64,000 nucleotides of DNA from Burkholderia metallica (lineage in GTDB: Bacteria; Pseudomonadota; Gammaproteobacteria; Burkholderiales; Burkholderiaceae). Each line of letters opens with the position of its first letter. The stretch's first letter is position 1. The notes below the pieces were generated by a model. That model saw nothing but the letters and a program-made list of their open reading frames with translations. It searched no databases and was not told the DNA's origin. Of this stretch, positions 24,874 through 34,297 are shown piece after piece. A program made the translations under genes and the position numbers. The stretch is from positions 1,612,001 to 1,676,000 of the forward strand of contig NZ_CADFDB010000001.1 of assembly GCF_902832845.1 (NCBI RefSeq). The letters run 5' to 3'.

Positions 24874-25893
24874 TCAGCCGCGCAGCGGCCGCGCGATGCG
24901 CGAGATCAGCTGCGGCGCGATCTGTTCGAGCGGCAGGATCGCCGACGCCGCGCCGATCGCCGCGGCCGCTTTCGGCATCCCGTAGACGGCGCTGGTCGCC
25001 TCGTCCTGCGCGATCGTGTAGCAGCCCTTCGCGCGCATCGCCTGCAGGCCGAGCGCGCCGTCGCGCCCCATGCCGGTCAGCAGCACGCCGAACGCTTCGC
25101 CCTGCCAGCCGTCGGCGATGCTGTTGAAGAACACGTCGACCGACGGCCGGTACGGCGTCTCGACCGGATGCCGCGTGTAGCCGAGCACGCCGCGCGGCGC
25201 CAGGTACAGGTGATCGTTGGTCGCCGCGAGCAGCACCTCGCCGGCCTGCGGCACGCTGCCCTGCCGCGCGACGCGCACCGGCAGCCGCGTATAGCCGTCG
25301 AGCCACTCGGCCATCCCGAGCGCGAACGCCTGGTCGACATGCTGGACGATCACGATCGCCGCCGGAAAATCGGCCGGCAGCGCCCGCAGTAGCGCGGTCA
25401 GCGCGGTCGGGCCGCCCGCCGACGCGCCGATCGCGACGAGCGTCGGCTGGCCGCGCACGGGCGCCGGCCCGGGAGGCACGAGCGTCGCGGTGCGGCTTTC
25501 GAGCAGCCGGCCGATCTGGTCGATCTTCGCGAGCAGCGCCTGCGGCGACGCGTCGGTCGACAGCCCGAGCGCGAGCGTCGGCGTGTCGACCGCATCGAGC
25601 GCGCCGGCGCCCATCGCTTCGTAGACCGACGACGTGTTCGCGCTGACGCTCGCCGTCACGATCAGGATCGCGCACGGCGCGCGCGCCATGATCCGGCGCG
25701 TCGCGGCGACGCCGTCGACCTTCGGCATCACGAGATCCATCAGCACGAGATCGGGCGGATGCGCGACGCAGAAATCCACCGCCTCGTCGCCGTCGGTCGC
25801 GACCCACAGCACGCGGTGATCCGTGCGCAGCGCGAGCACGCGGCGCAGCGCCTCCACGGCGAGCGGCAGGTCGTTGACGATGCCGATGTTCAT
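24874..25893 (-). CDS. wspF: WspF, CheB-like methylesterase of the Wsp system
   Basis: A 339-residue CheB-type protein. The receiver domain occupies residues 1-120 with phospho-acceptor Asp53 in LMDLVMPKVDG. The methylesterase domain begins near 150: nucleophile Ser158 in AIGASAGGPTAL, His in VIVQHVD and Asp in LLTGMGRDGALG. It removes methyl groups from the WspA receptor and so resets signalling; in pseudomonads loss of WspF locks the system on and raises cyclic di-GMP. The start at 25893 overlaps the wspE stop by 4 bp (ATGA). It is the last gene of the wsp operon; no GGDEF gene follows. Confidence 0.92.
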   Translation of the reverse strand: MNIGIVNDLPLAVEALRRVLALRTDHRVLWVATDGDEAVDFCVAHPPDLVLMDLVMPKVDGVAATRRIMARAPCAILIVTASVSANTSSVYEAMGAGALDAVDTPTLALGLSTDASPQALLAKIDQIGRLLESRTATLVPPGPAPVRGQPTLVAIGASAGGPTALTALLRALPADFPAAIVIVQHVDQAFALGMAEWLDGYTRLPVRVARQGSVPQAGEVLLAATNDHLYLAPRGVLGYTRHPVETPYRPSVDVFFNSIADGWQGEAFGVLLTGMGRDGALGLQAMRAKGCYTIAQDEATSAVYGMPKAAAAIGAASAILPLEQIAPQLISRIARPLRG

Positions 25894-28202
25894 CCTCGCG
25901 CATCTCCGATCAGGTCGTGCACCGCGTCGAGCAGCGCCTCGTCGTGGAAGCTGCTCTTCGCGAGGTAGTAGTCGGCGCCCGCATCGAGCCCGCGGCGGCG
26001 ATCCTCGTCGCGATCCTTGTACGACACGATCATCACCGGTACGCGCTTGAGCATCGGGTCGTTCTTGATCAGCGTGACGAGCTCGATGCCGTCCATGCGC
26101 GGCATGTCGACGTCGGTGACGACGAGATCGAACGCATCGCTGCGCACCGCGTTCCAACCTTCCATCCCGTCGACCGCGACCGTCACGTCGTAGCCGCGCT
26201 TTTCCAGCAGCTTGCGTTCGAGCTCGCGCACCGTCAGCGAATCGTCGACGACGAGCACGCGACGGCGGCGGTCGGCCAGCGCGAGCTGCGGGTCACGCGT
26301 GAGCCGCGCGAGCTGCCCGCCGCGCACGAGCTTGTCGACCGAGCGGATCAGGTCCTCGACATCGACGATCAGCACCGGATCGCCGTTCTCGAGCAGCGCG
26401 CCGGCCGCGATGTTCTGGATCTTCTGCAGGCGGCTGTCGAGCGGCTGCACGACGAGCATCCGCTCGCCGAGGAAACGGTCCACCGCGACGCCGTACAGCT
26501 CGGGTTCGCCGCCGACGACCACGACCGCCGTGCTCGCGCGTGCGACGTCGGGCTCACCCGCGTCGAGCAGCTGGTGCGCGGCGACGAGGCCCGCGCGCCG
26601 GCCGTCGAACGGGAAATGCGGCTGCCCTTCGAGCACGTCGATGTCGTCGTGCGCGAGTTCGAGCGTGCGGCGCACGTGTGCGAGCGGGAACGCATACGGT
26701 TCGCCGCCGACCTCGACCAGCAGGCTGCGGATCACCGACAGCGTGAGCGGCAGTTGCAGCACGAAGCGCATGCCCGCGCCCGGCTCGTTGAAGATCCGCA
26801 CCGCGCCGCGCACGCCGCGCACCATCTCCTGCACCGCGTCGAGGCCGACGCCGCGGCCCGACACGTCGGTGACCGCATCGCGCATCGAGAAGCCCGGCAG
26901 CAGCAGGAATTCGAGCAGCTCGGGGTCGGACAGCCGCGCGGCCGTCTCGTCGTCGGTCAGGCGCTGGCGCACGACGGCCGCGCGCAGCGCGTCCATGTCG
27001 ACGCCGGGCCCGTCGTCGATCACGCTGACCAGCAGCGAGCCGGCGCTGTGGCGCGCCTCCAGCGTCACGCTCGCCTCGGCTGGCTTGCCGCGCGCACGCC
27101 GTGCGTCCGGCGAATCGACGCCGTGGTCGATCGCGTTGCGTAACAGGTGGCCGAGCGGCGCGTCGAGCAGGTCGAGGATGTCGCGGTCGACCTGCGTGCC
27201 CTCGCCGACGATCGAGAAACGCACCTGCTTGCCGAGCGAGCGTGCGAGATCGCGGACGATGCGCGGATACGCGCGCGTCGCGTCGCCGAACGGCCGCATC
27301 CGGCACTGCAGCGCCTCGTCGTAAAGCTGTTCGGCGATATGCGTACTGCGCCGCTCGAAGCGGTCGAACTCGTCCATGCGCTCGGCGAGCGAACGCTGCA
27401 GGTCGTTGAGCATGTGCCGCACTTCGTTCATCGACGCGAGCATGCCCGCGTCGAGATCGTCGGCGAATTGTTCGTACATCAGATCGAGCGAGCGGGCCGC
27501 GTCGCGCTGCGCGCGCTTCACGCGCAGCATCGATTCGGCGAACGGCTTGAGCCAGCGCGATTCGACCAGCGACTCGCCGGACAGGCTCAGCAGCCGGTTC
27601 AGCGTTTCCGCGCGCACGCGGCGCATCGCGCCGGCGCCGGCCACGCGGCCGGCCTGGGCCGGATCGGGCACCGTGCCCGACACGGCGTGCGGCGGCACCG
27701 CGGCGCTGGCCCGGACGGGCTCGTTCGCGGCGCCGTCGTGCTCGCGATACGGCACGACCGACGGCGGCGCCGGCGGCGGCGGCGCGGCGGGCGGCGCCTG
27801 CATCGTCTGCGCGCCGTCGGCGCCCGTCAGCGCCGCCGCGAACACGTCGATCTCCGTCTGCGTCACGGGTTGCCCCTGCGGATCGCCGACGCGCACCAGC
27901 AAATCGACGCCCGCCAGCAGCACGTCGACGTGCGTGGCCGTCAACGCGATCGTGCCGGCCTGCGCGGCGACGAAGCACTCTTCCATCCGCCCCGCGATGT
28001 CGACGCCGAGCGGCACGCCGACGATGCGCGCGGCGCCCTTCAGCGAATGCGCGGCGCGCATGCACGCCTCGAGCGCGACGGAATCGGGCTCGCCCGATTC
28101 GAGCGCGAGCAGCCGCTCGGACAGCGCCTGCGTCTGCGTGCGCGTTTCCTCTCGATACAGCTCGAGCAGCGACAGGTGGCTCAGGTCGTCATCGCCGCTC
28201 AT
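25890..28202 (-). CDS. wspE: WspE, CheA-receiver hybrid histidine kinase
   Basis: A 770-residue chemotaxis-type kinase. An N-terminal HPt domain holds the phosphorylated His52 in AAHSLKGAARIVG. A Pro/Ala-rich linker follows (about 145-200), then the dimerisation and ATPase domains (LGHLLRNAIDHGVDSP N-box, VIDDGPGVDMDALR, GRGVGLDAVQEMVRG), a CheW-like domain and a C-terminal receiver from about 647 with Asp697 in VVTDVDMPRMDG. It is driven by WspA and phosphorylates WspF and a response regulator. Both ends overlap neighbours by 4 bp (wspD and wspF). The start at 28202 is the ATG in the wspD stop overlap. Confidence 0.93.
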   Translation of the reverse strand: MSGDDDLSHLSLLELYREETRTQTQALSERLLALESGEPDSVALEACMRAAHSLKGAARIVGVPLGVDIAGRMEECFVAAQAGTIALTATHVDVLLAGVDLLVRVGDPQGQPVTQTEIDVFAAALTGADGAQTMQAPPAAPPPPAPPSVVPYREHDGAANEPVRASAAVPPHAVSGTVPDPAQAGRVAGAGAMRRVRAETLNRLLSLSGESLVESRWLKPFAESMLRVKRAQRDAARSLDLMYEQFADDLDAGMLASMNEVRHMLNDLQRSLAERMDEFDRFERRSTHIAEQLYDEALQCRMRPFGDATRAYPRIVRDLARSLGKQVRFSIVGEGTQVDRDILDLLDAPLGHLLRNAIDHGVDSPDARRARGKPAEASVTLEARHSAGSLLVSVIDDGPGVDMDALRAAVVRQRLTDDETAARLSDPELLEFLLLPGFSMRDAVTDVSGRGVGLDAVQEMVRGVRGAVRIFNEPGAGMRFVLQLPLTLSVIRSLLVEVGGEPYAFPLAHVRRTLELAHDDIDVLEGQPHFPFDGRRAGLVAAHQLLDAGEPDVARASTAVVVVGGEPELYGVAVDRFLGERMLVVQPLDSRLQKIQNIAAGALLENGDPVLIVDVEDLIRSVDKLVRGGQLARLTRDPQLALADRRRRVLVVDDSLTVRELERKLLEKRGYDVTVAVDGMEGWNAVRSDAFDLVVTDVDMPRMDGIELVTLIKNDPMLKRVPVMIVSYKDRDEDRRRGLDAGADYYLAKSSFHDEALLDAVHDLIGDARG

Positions 28203-28906
28203 CGCATGCTCCGTGTGACTGCGTCGAACAGGCGGTCGTCGTCGAGCAGGCCCACCGACTTGCCGCGCCACGACAGCACGCCGCGCGACAGGCCGGCGCT
28301 CGCGCGCCCGACCGTCGCCGGCACGGGCACCCAGTCGGAGGCGCCGAAGCGCAGCACGCCCTCGACTTCGTCGACCGGAAACACGACCGGCTCGCCCTGG
28401 TGCGCGGCCACCAGGAGCCGCGTGAAGCGGCCGTCGTCGGCGCCGCCGGCGCCCTTGCCGGCATCGAGGCCGAGCAGCGCGCCGATCGAGATCGCGATGC
28501 GCAGCGTGCCGCGAATGTTGACCACGCCGCGCACGGCCGAATGGCGGCGATGCGGCAGCGAATGGATCGGGCGCGTGCCGGCGATCTCGCGCAGCACGCC
28601 GATCGGCAGCGCGAGCCATTCGTCGGCCACCCGGAAGGCCAGCGCCGCGTGGCGCGTATCGGCATCGGCGTCGTGCACGTGCGGCGCGCCGGGCGCGCTC
28701 ATCCGGCGCGTGGCGTCGACCATCTCGGCCCCGTCGAGCGGGCGCTCGAGCAGCTTCGCCGCGTGACGGGCGTACACCGGACAGTTCAGGCAGCGCAGGC
28801 AGTCGTTCAGCCGCTCGCACGTGCGGTCGCCGCGCGTGCCGATCCGGTTCCAGCAATCGTCGACGTCGATCGTCGTCTCGTCAATGGCAGCGGCGGCGCG
28901 GTTCAT
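28199..28906 (-). CDS. wspD: WspD, CheW-like scaffold with N-terminal cysteine cluster
   Basis: A 235-residue CheW-type coupling protein. The C-terminal 150 residues form the CheW domain (ALAFRVADEWLALPIGVLRE, VNIRGTLRIAISIGALLG, GVLSWRGKSVGLLDDDRLFD). Before it is a cysteine-rich segment with C18, C30, C36, C39 and C42 (DDCWNRIGTRGDRTCERL, LRCLNCPVY), typical of WspD but of unknown use; metal binding or redox sensing is possible. It links receptor and kinase in the Wsp array. It lies 45 bp after wspC and overlaps wspE by 4 bp. Confidence 0.9.
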   Translation of the reverse strand: MNRAAAAIDETTIDVDDCWNRIGTRGDRTCERLNDCLRCLNCPVYARHAAKLLERPLDGAEMVDATRRMSAPGAPHVHDADADTRHAALAFRVADEWLALPIGVLREIAGTRPIHSLPHRRHSAVRGVVNIRGTLRIAISIGALLGLDAGKGAGGADDGRFTRLLVAAHQGEPVVFPVDEVEGVLRFGASDWVPVPATVGRASAGLSRGVLSWRGKSVGLLDDDRLFDAVTRSMR

Positions 28907-28951
28907 GAGTTCCTCTGGTCATCGCGGTGTCGTCCCCAACCCGTAGTCTCG

Positions 28952-30367
28952 TCAGCCGGCCGAGCGCCGTGCGCGCTCGAGCAGCCATTGCGCGCCCGCG
29001 CGATCGCCGCCGACGTCGAGCAGCGTCGCAAGATGGGTCAGCGCTTCGTGGTGCGTGGGGCGCAGGTACAGCGCCTTCCGGTAGAAGTCGCCCGCTTCCG
29101 CCGCGCGGCCGCGCGCATCCGCGATCAGCCCGTTCAGGTAGAACGCATCGGCATGCGGCCCGACACGCGCCGAAAACTGTGCGAGCACGCGCTCGGCCTC
29201 GTCGAACGCGCCGGCATTCGCGAGCGCCTGCGCCTCTTCCAGCGTCGGCGGAGCGCTTTCGGCAACCGGCGCGGCCGGCGCGGCCGATGCGGACGCACCG
29301 GTCGCCATCGGCAGGTCGGCCCCTGTGTCGAATGCGGCCGCGCGCATCACGGGCGGCGGCACCGCGAGCGGCTGCCGCGCGTCGACGCGCCAGCCCGGCG
29401 GCGTGACCGCCAGCACCGAACGCGACGCCGCGAGCGGCGCGACCGTGAAGCGCTCCGCGCGCCGGTACGGCGCCGCCGCCGACAGCGGTGCCGCCGGCCG
29501 GGCCGCGTAGGCGTCCAGCGCCGCGCCGGCCGGCTCGCGGTGAAACGCGAACGCGAGCGGCACACGCGCCGAGCGCATCCCGTGCCGCATCGCGACGCCC
29601 GTTTCGGCCGGCCCGACGAACAGCATGCCGTCGTCGGCGAGACGCGCGTCGAGCGAGCGGATCACGCGATCCTGCGCGTCCCGGTCGAAGTAGATCAGCA
29701 CGTTGCGGCAGAACACGAAATCGTAGCGAATGCCCGTATCCGCGGCCGGCTCGACGAGGTTTTCCTGGCTGAACTGCACGCACGCGCGCACGCGCTCGTC
29801 GAGCAGCCAACCGTCGCGGGTCGGCGTGAAATACCGCGCGCGAAACTCCGTCGCGGTGCCGCGAAATGCGTTGCGCCCGTAGCAGCCGAGCCGCGCCTGC
29901 TCGATCGCGCGCGCGCTGAGGTCGATCGCATCGATCGTGAAGCTGGCCGGATCGAACCCGGCGTCGAGCAGCGCCATCGCCGCCGAATACGGCTCCTCGC
30001 CCGTCGAGCACGGCGCGCTCAGTACGCGGATCACGCGGCCGGGCAGCGCGGCGAGCCGTTCGGCCGCGAGCCGCGCGAGCGTCGCGAACGCCTCGCGGTC
30101 GCGGAAGAACCAGGTCTCGGGCACGACGAACAGCTCGATCAGCGCGCGCCGCTCGTCGGCCGACGCGTTGAGCTGCTGCCAGTATGCGTCCAGCGCGTCC
30201 TGCGTCGGAGGCAGCCGCGTCGCGGACGGCAGGCGCTCGCCGTCCGCCTGCAGCGCATGCACGCGCTCCGTCAGCGCGCGGGTCAGGAAATCGTTGCCGA
30301 GCGAATCGGGGTCGATGCCGGTTTCGCGCAGCAGCCAGCCGCGAAATCGCGATTCGGACTCTTTCAT
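28952..30367 (-). CDS. wspC: WspC, CheR-like methyltransferase with TPR tail
   Basis: A 471-residue protein. Residues 1-270 form the CheR methyltransferase: VPETWFFRDREAFATL, SAM-binding RVLSAPCSTGEEPYSAAMAL and FVFCRNVLIYFDRDAQ. A low-complexity Ala/Pro linker (about 285-385) leads to C-terminal TPR repeats (EEAQALANAGAFDEAERVLA, AEAGDFYRKALYLRPTHHEA). It methylates glutamates of WspA and opposes WspF. The start at 30367 overlaps the wspB stop by 4 bp (ATGA). Confidence 0.92.
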   Translation of the reverse strand: MKESESRFRGWLLRETGIDPDSLGNDFLTRALTERVHALQADGERLPSATRLPPTQDALDAYWQQLNASADERRALIELFVVPETWFFRDREAFATLARLAAERLAALPGRVIRVLSAPCSTGEEPYSAAMALLDAGFDPASFTIDAIDLSARAIEQARLGCYGRNAFRGTATEFRARYFTPTRDGWLLDERVRACVQFSQENLVEPAADTGIRYDFVFCRNVLIYFDRDAQDRVIRSLDARLADDGMLFVGPAETGVAMRHGMRSARVPLAFAFHREPAGAALDAYAARPAAPLSAAAPYRRAERFTVAPLAASRSVLAVTPPGWRVDARQPLAVPPPVMRAAAFDTGADLPMATGASASAAPAAPVAESAPPTLEEAQALANAGAFDEAERVLAQFSARVGPHADAFYLNGLIADARGRAAEAGDFYRKALYLRPTHHEALTHLATLLDVGGDRAGAQWLLERARRSAG

Positions 30368-30876
30368 GCGGACTCTCCCCCGTGGCCCGGCAGGCCGTCG
30401 AACAGATACAGACGCGCCACGTCGTCGACCAGGTCGGATACCGACACCTGCTGCACGACGCCTTCGGGCGTGTTGGCGACGAGGCCGAGCCAGCGCGTGC
30501 GCGCGGTCGAGATGCCGCTCGAGCGGAACGCCGCGCGATCGATCCGCATCGTCTGCGTCGCGCGCTCGACGATCAGCCCGAGCGTGCGCTCGGCGCCGGC
30601 TTCGTCCACGCGGTAGCGGACCATCACGAGCCGCGTCGAGCGCAGCGCATGCGCGCGGCGCCCGAGCGCCAGCATCGGCACGTCGAGCACCGGCACCGGC
30701 TGGCCGCCGCGCATCAGCAGCCCGGCGATCCAGTCGGGTGCGCCGGGCACGGCCTTCGTGACCGCGAGCGGCAGCACCTCGTCGATGTTGGCCGCGTCGA
30801 GCGCGTAGCGCTCGCCGTCGAGCTCGAACATCAGGAACAGCGCGTGCGCGCCGTTCTGCGTGTCGGCGCGCGTCAC
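30364..30876 (-). CDS. wspB: WspB, CheW-like coupling protein
   Basis: A 170-residue CheW-domain protein ([57 protein letters not shown]). It connects the WspA receptor to the WspE kinase. The start is a GTG at 30876 that overlaps the wspA stop in the sequence GTGA, so translation is coupled. Its stop overlaps the wspC start by 4 bp. Confidence 0.9.
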   Translation of the reverse strand: MTRADTQNGAHALFLMFELDGERYALDAANIDEVLPLAVTKAVPGAPDWIAGLLMRGGQPVPVLDVPMLALGRRAHALRSTRLVMVRYRVDEAGAERTLGLIVERATQTMRIDRAAFRSSGISTARTRWLGLVANTPEGVVQQVSVSDLVDDVARLYLFDGLPGHGGESA

Positions 30877-32549
30877 GCGTCGACCTTGAAGCGCGACACG
30901 CTGGTGCGCAACTGGTTCGCGACGAGCGTCAGGTCGTCGATCGCCTGCGACGACTGGCGCAGCGATTCGGCCGTCTGCTGCGCGGCCTCCGACAGCTGCG
31001 ACAGCGCCTGCGTGATCTGCTCGGCGCCGTTCGCCTGCGTCTGCATCCCTTCGTTGACCATCTGGAAGCGCGGCGCGAGCGTCTGCACCTCGGCGATGAT
31101 CTGCGACAGCTGCCCGCCGACCTGCTGCACGTCGAGCATCCCGCGGCGCACTTCCTCGGAGAACTTGTCCATCCCCATCACGCCCGCCGACACGGCCGAC
31201 TGGATTTCCTTCACCGTCTGCTCGATGTCGTAGGTCGCCACCGCCGTCTGGTCGGCCAGGCGGCGGATCTCGGTCGCGACGACCGCGAAGCCGCGGCCGT
31301 ATTCGCCGGCCTTCTCGGCCTCGATCGCCGCGTTCAGCGACAGCAGGTTGGTCTGGTCGGCCACCTTGGTGATCGTCGCGACCACCTGGTTGATGTTCAG
31401 CGCCTTCTCGTTGAGGATCGCGAGCTTCGCGTTCACCGAACCGGCCGCGTCCATCACGCTGCGCATCGTCTCGCCCATCCGCGTGAGCCCGCTCTGGCTC
31501 ACGCCCGCGAGCGTCGCCGACTGATCGGCCACGCCGGCCACTTCGTTCATCGTGCGCAGCAGGTCGCGCGACGTCGCGAAGATCTCGCGCGAGGTCGCGC
31601 CGATCTCGGTCGTCGTCGCCGCGGTTTCGTTCGCGGTCGCCTGCTGCTCGCGCGACGTCGCCGCAATCTCGGCCACCGACGTCGTCACCTGCAGCGACGA
31701 CTGCTGCGCGCGCGCGACGAGCTCGGTCAGCTCGTCGGCCATCCGGTTGAAGCCCGTCTCGAGCGTGCCGAATTCGTCGCGGCGGCGCAGGTCGAGGCGC
31801 CGCGTCAGGTTGCCGGTGCGCATGACGTCGTGCACCTCGATGAGCCGCGCCATCGGCACCATCACCGAACGGTACAGCACGTAGCCGAGCCCGAGCGCGG
31901 ACAGCAGCACGAACGCCACCGCGACCGCGAGCACGACTTCGGTGTCCTGCACGGATTCGCGGATCAGCTTCGCGGATTGCTCGGCGAACTTGCGGTTTTC
32001 CTGCACGAGCACGTTTGCGTTGCGCACGACCTCGGTCCATGCGGGCAGCGTTTTCGCGTACGCGGCGACGGCCTCCTCGTGCGACACGCGGCTCTTCTGC
32101 ACGGCTTCGTTCAGCAGCGGCGCGTAGCGGTCGTACGCGCCGCGGAACGTCGCGAAGCGCTGCCGGTCGTCGTCGCGGAACGTCGTGGCCTGATAGTCGG
32201 TCGACAGCGATTCGACGTCCTTCAGCGCATCGGAGATCTTCGCGAGATCGCGCTGCACGATTTCGGGGTCGGTGTCGACGAAGGTCGCTTGCTGCAGCAG
32301 CGTGAACGATTCGTTGACCGCACCGCGCAGCGACGACGCGAGGTAGACGCCGGGCAGCGAGTCGCGCTCGATGCTGACGGCTTCGCTGTTGATCGCGCGC
32401 AGTCGCTCGTAAGACACGCCGGCTGTCACCAGCATCAGCACGAACAGCACGCCGAAACTGAGCAGGATGCGATTGCCGAGCGTCAGCCGGGCAGCGCCGA
32501 TCGTCGGATGCAGGCTTTCATTGGTCGCGCGGGGCGTCACGGTGGCCAT
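30873..32549 (-). CDS. wspA: WspA, membrane-bound methyl-accepting chemoreceptor
   Basis: A 558-residue receptor. TM1 is near residues 26-46 ([19 protein letters not shown]); a four-helix-bundle periplasmic domain follows to about 200; TM2 is near 202-225 ([21 protein letters not shown]). A HAMP domain ([20 protein letters not shown]) leads into the signalling coiled coil with hairpin tip [20 protein letters not shown] near 400. WspA senses surface contact or envelope stress in pseudomonads. It lies 123 bp after the WspHRR-like gene on the same strand, probably in one operon. No C-terminal CheR-tethering pentapeptide is seen. Confidence 0.92.
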   Translation of the reverse strand: MATVTPRATNESLHPTIGAARLTLGNRILLSFGVLFVLMLVTAGVSYERLRAINSEAVSIERDSLPGVYLASSLRGAVNESFTLLQQATFVDTDPEIVQRDLAKISDALKDVESLSTDYQATTFRDDDRQRFATFRGAYDRYAPLLNEAVQKSRVSHEEAVAAYAKTLPAWTEVVRNANVLVQENRKFAEQSAKLIRESVQDTEVVLAVAVAFVLLSALGLGYVLYRSVMVPMARLIEVHDVMRTGNLTRRLDLRRRDEFGTLETGFNRMADELTELVARAQQSSLQVTTSVAEIAATSREQQATANETAATTTEIGATSREIFATSRDLLRTMNEVAGVADQSATLAGVSQSGLTRMGETMRSVMDAAGSVNAKLAILNEKALNINQVVATITKVADQTNLLSLNAAIEAEKAGEYGRGFAVVATEIRRLADQTAVATYDIEQTVKEIQSAVSAGVMGMDKFSEEVRRGMLDVQQVGGQLSQIIAEVQTLAPRFQMVNEGMQTQANGAEQITQALSQLSEAAQQTAESLRQSSQAIDDLTLVANQLRTSVSRFKVDA

Positions 32550-32672
32550 GTTCGTTATGGGCTTTCTAAAATCAGCGTTGAAAAAATCCGCACCCGCCTG
32601 CGCGCCGGACGGCGCGCCACGGGCGCATCGGGGTCTGCGGGCAGCGCGGCGCCGGCAGGCCGCGCCGCAAAA

Positions 32673-33806
32673 TCACCGCTCCGCCTGCGCCGGCAGCCGA
32701 AGCGCGACCATGAAGCCGCGCGCCGTATTGCGCATCAGGATCTGGCCGCGATGCCGCGCCGCCGTCGCCCGGACGAACGCGAGCCCGAGGCCGAAGCCGC
32801 TGCGCGCCGCGCCATGCGCGGATTCGAGCTGCACGAACGACTCGGTCGCGGCCGTGCGCTGCTCCGGCGCGATTCCGGCGCCGGTATCCTCGACGCCGAT
32901 CAGCCACGCGCCGTCGTCGCCGCTCAGCGTGCAATGCACGTCCGTGCCGGCCGGGCCGTACTTCAGCCCGTTGTCGATCAGGTTCGCGACCGCGCGCGTC
33001 AGCATCATGCGGTCGCCCATCGTCACGCATTCGGTGTCGGGCACGTTCGCCGCGACCCGGCTGCCGAGCCCGGCCGCCTTCTCCCACAGCTGGTCGGCGG
33101 CGTCGAGCACGATCTCGTTGAGACTCACGACCTCGTGCGCGCGCCGCTCGGACTGCGCGCGGGTCAGGTGGATGAAGCCGTCGGCCAGCGCGAGCGCGCG
33201 CCGCGCATGGCCGGCGATGCGCTCCATGATCGCCGGCATCTCGCCGTGCTCGGCCCGGTACACGTCGAGCAGCGCGAGGATCGAGGTCTGCGGCGAACGC
33301 ATGTCGTGCGACAGGAAATCGAGCGCTTCGTCGCGCTGCCGCGACATCAGGTACGAATTCGAGTGATAGCGGATACGGGCGGCCAGCTCCATCGCGTCGG
33401 GCAGCTTCACCAGATAGTCGTTCGCGCCGGCGATGAACGCCTCGCGCTTGACGATCGGCTCCTCCTTCGCGGACAGCACGATGATCGGCACGCGCGCGGT
33501 GCCGGCGTCCGCGCGCCACGCACGGACGAGATCGAGGCCGTCGATCTCCGGCATCACGAGATCCTGCAGGATGACGGTCGGCTTCACGTCGCGCGCGACC
33601 GCCATCGCCCGGTGCGCATCGGTGCACACGTGCAGGTCGATGTCGTGTTCGCTGCGCAGCGCGCGACGGATCACCTCGCCGACGAACGGTTGATCGTCGA
33701 CGAGAAGGACCGACAACCCCGATTCAAGACAATCCGAGGCATTATCACCGCTCGATTCGTTCATAAATACAGTTTCAAACGCCGATTCTCCAGTCGATTC
33801 TTTCAT
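32673..33806 (-). CDS. wspHRR: WspHRR-like receiver-histidine kinase hybrid
   Basis: A 377-residue cytoplasmic protein with an unusual order: an N-terminal receiver (about 31-150; VLLVDDQPFVGEVIRRALRS, acceptor Asp in LQDLVMPEIDG, KEEP for the conserved Lys region) and then a histidine kinase (HisKA DFLSHDMRSPQTSIL, near 162-178; ATPase NLIDNGLKYGP and VEDTGAGIAPEQ, FGLGLAFV). There is no membrane segment and no GGDEF domain. In Burkholderia such a hybrid sits with wspA-F where pseudomonads have the diguanylate cyclase WspR, so it is likely the output relay of the Wsp array. The start at 33806 lacks a clear ribosome site; an ATG 14 codons later is an alternative. Confidence 0.85.
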   Translation of the reverse strand: MKESTGESAFETVFMNESSGDNASDCLESGLSVLLVDDQPFVGEVIRRALRSEHDIDLHVCTDAHRAMAVARDVKPTVILQDLVMPEIDGLDLVRAWRADAGTARVPIIVLSAKEEPIVKREAFIAGANDYLVKLPDAMELAARIRYHSNSYLMSRQRDEALDFLSHDMRSPQTSILALLDVYRAEHGEMPAIMERIAGHARRALALADGFIHLTRAQSERRAHEVVSLNEIVLDAADQLWEKAAGLGSRVAANVPDTECVTMGDRMMLTRAVANLIDNGLKYGPAGTDVHCTLSGDDGAWLIGVEDTGAGIAPEQRTAATESFVQLESAHGAARSGFGLGLAFVRATAARHRGQILMRNTARGFMVALRLPAQAER

Positions 33807-34193
33807 GGGAGTTGTTTATCCGGCTTAGACACTATCTTATTTTGACGGTCGAAAACCCCGTCCGATTCCGCCAATCTGGCCTGTCACCACGGCCCTGCGG
33901 AGCTTCGACCGCCGATTTTCCCCGTAGACGGTCGCATTACCTCCGCATCCTTTCTCTCAATAAAAATAACCGGCTGATTCTAAATGAAATTAGAACACAG
34001 CATGTATCTCCTTCCGGTTTAGTTTTGCCAAATATGTAGAAACAGACGGAAACAGTTAAATCAGATCATTTCCGGATTCGAACGACGGTAACGTTTGCGA
34101 GAGCGGCGCCATAAGGTTTGCATGCGCTGCAAGGCTCGTTGCCCGCCGAATTGAGGGATGGATGGCGATGCGCCGAATCGGCTGGCGGAGGAC
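33807..34193 (-). promoter_or_regulatory. Long A/T-rich leader and promoter region of the wsp operon
   Basis: No protein gene of normal size is present. On the minus strand TTTAAC (34060-34055) and TACATA (34038-34033), 16 bp apart, form a candidate promoter. Two very short frames with good ribosome sites follow: ATG at 34003 after GGAAGGAGATAC (7 codons, MLCSNFI, ends 33980), and ATG at 33937 after GGAGGTA (17 codons, ends 33884). They could be upstream ORFs in a leader of about 220 nt, or chance. Confidence 0.4.
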
Positions 34194-34194
34194 G

Positions 34195-34233
34195 AAAAAA
34201 AAGCGCCCGGGGCGACGATCGCCCCGCGCGCTT
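34195..34233 (-). terminator. Intrinsic terminator of the CPA1 antiporter gene
   Basis: On the minus strand a 15-bp stem with one mismatch (34233-34219 with 34215-34201, cores GCGGGGCGA and TCGCCCCG) and a 3-nt loop runs into eight T residues (34202-34195). It lies about 65 bp after the antiporter stop. Confidence 0.82.
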
Positions 34234-34297
34234 CGGGGCCGGCCGAAGCCGGCCGCCCGATGGCGGTATGACGGCGGTGTGACCGCTGGGTGCGGCC

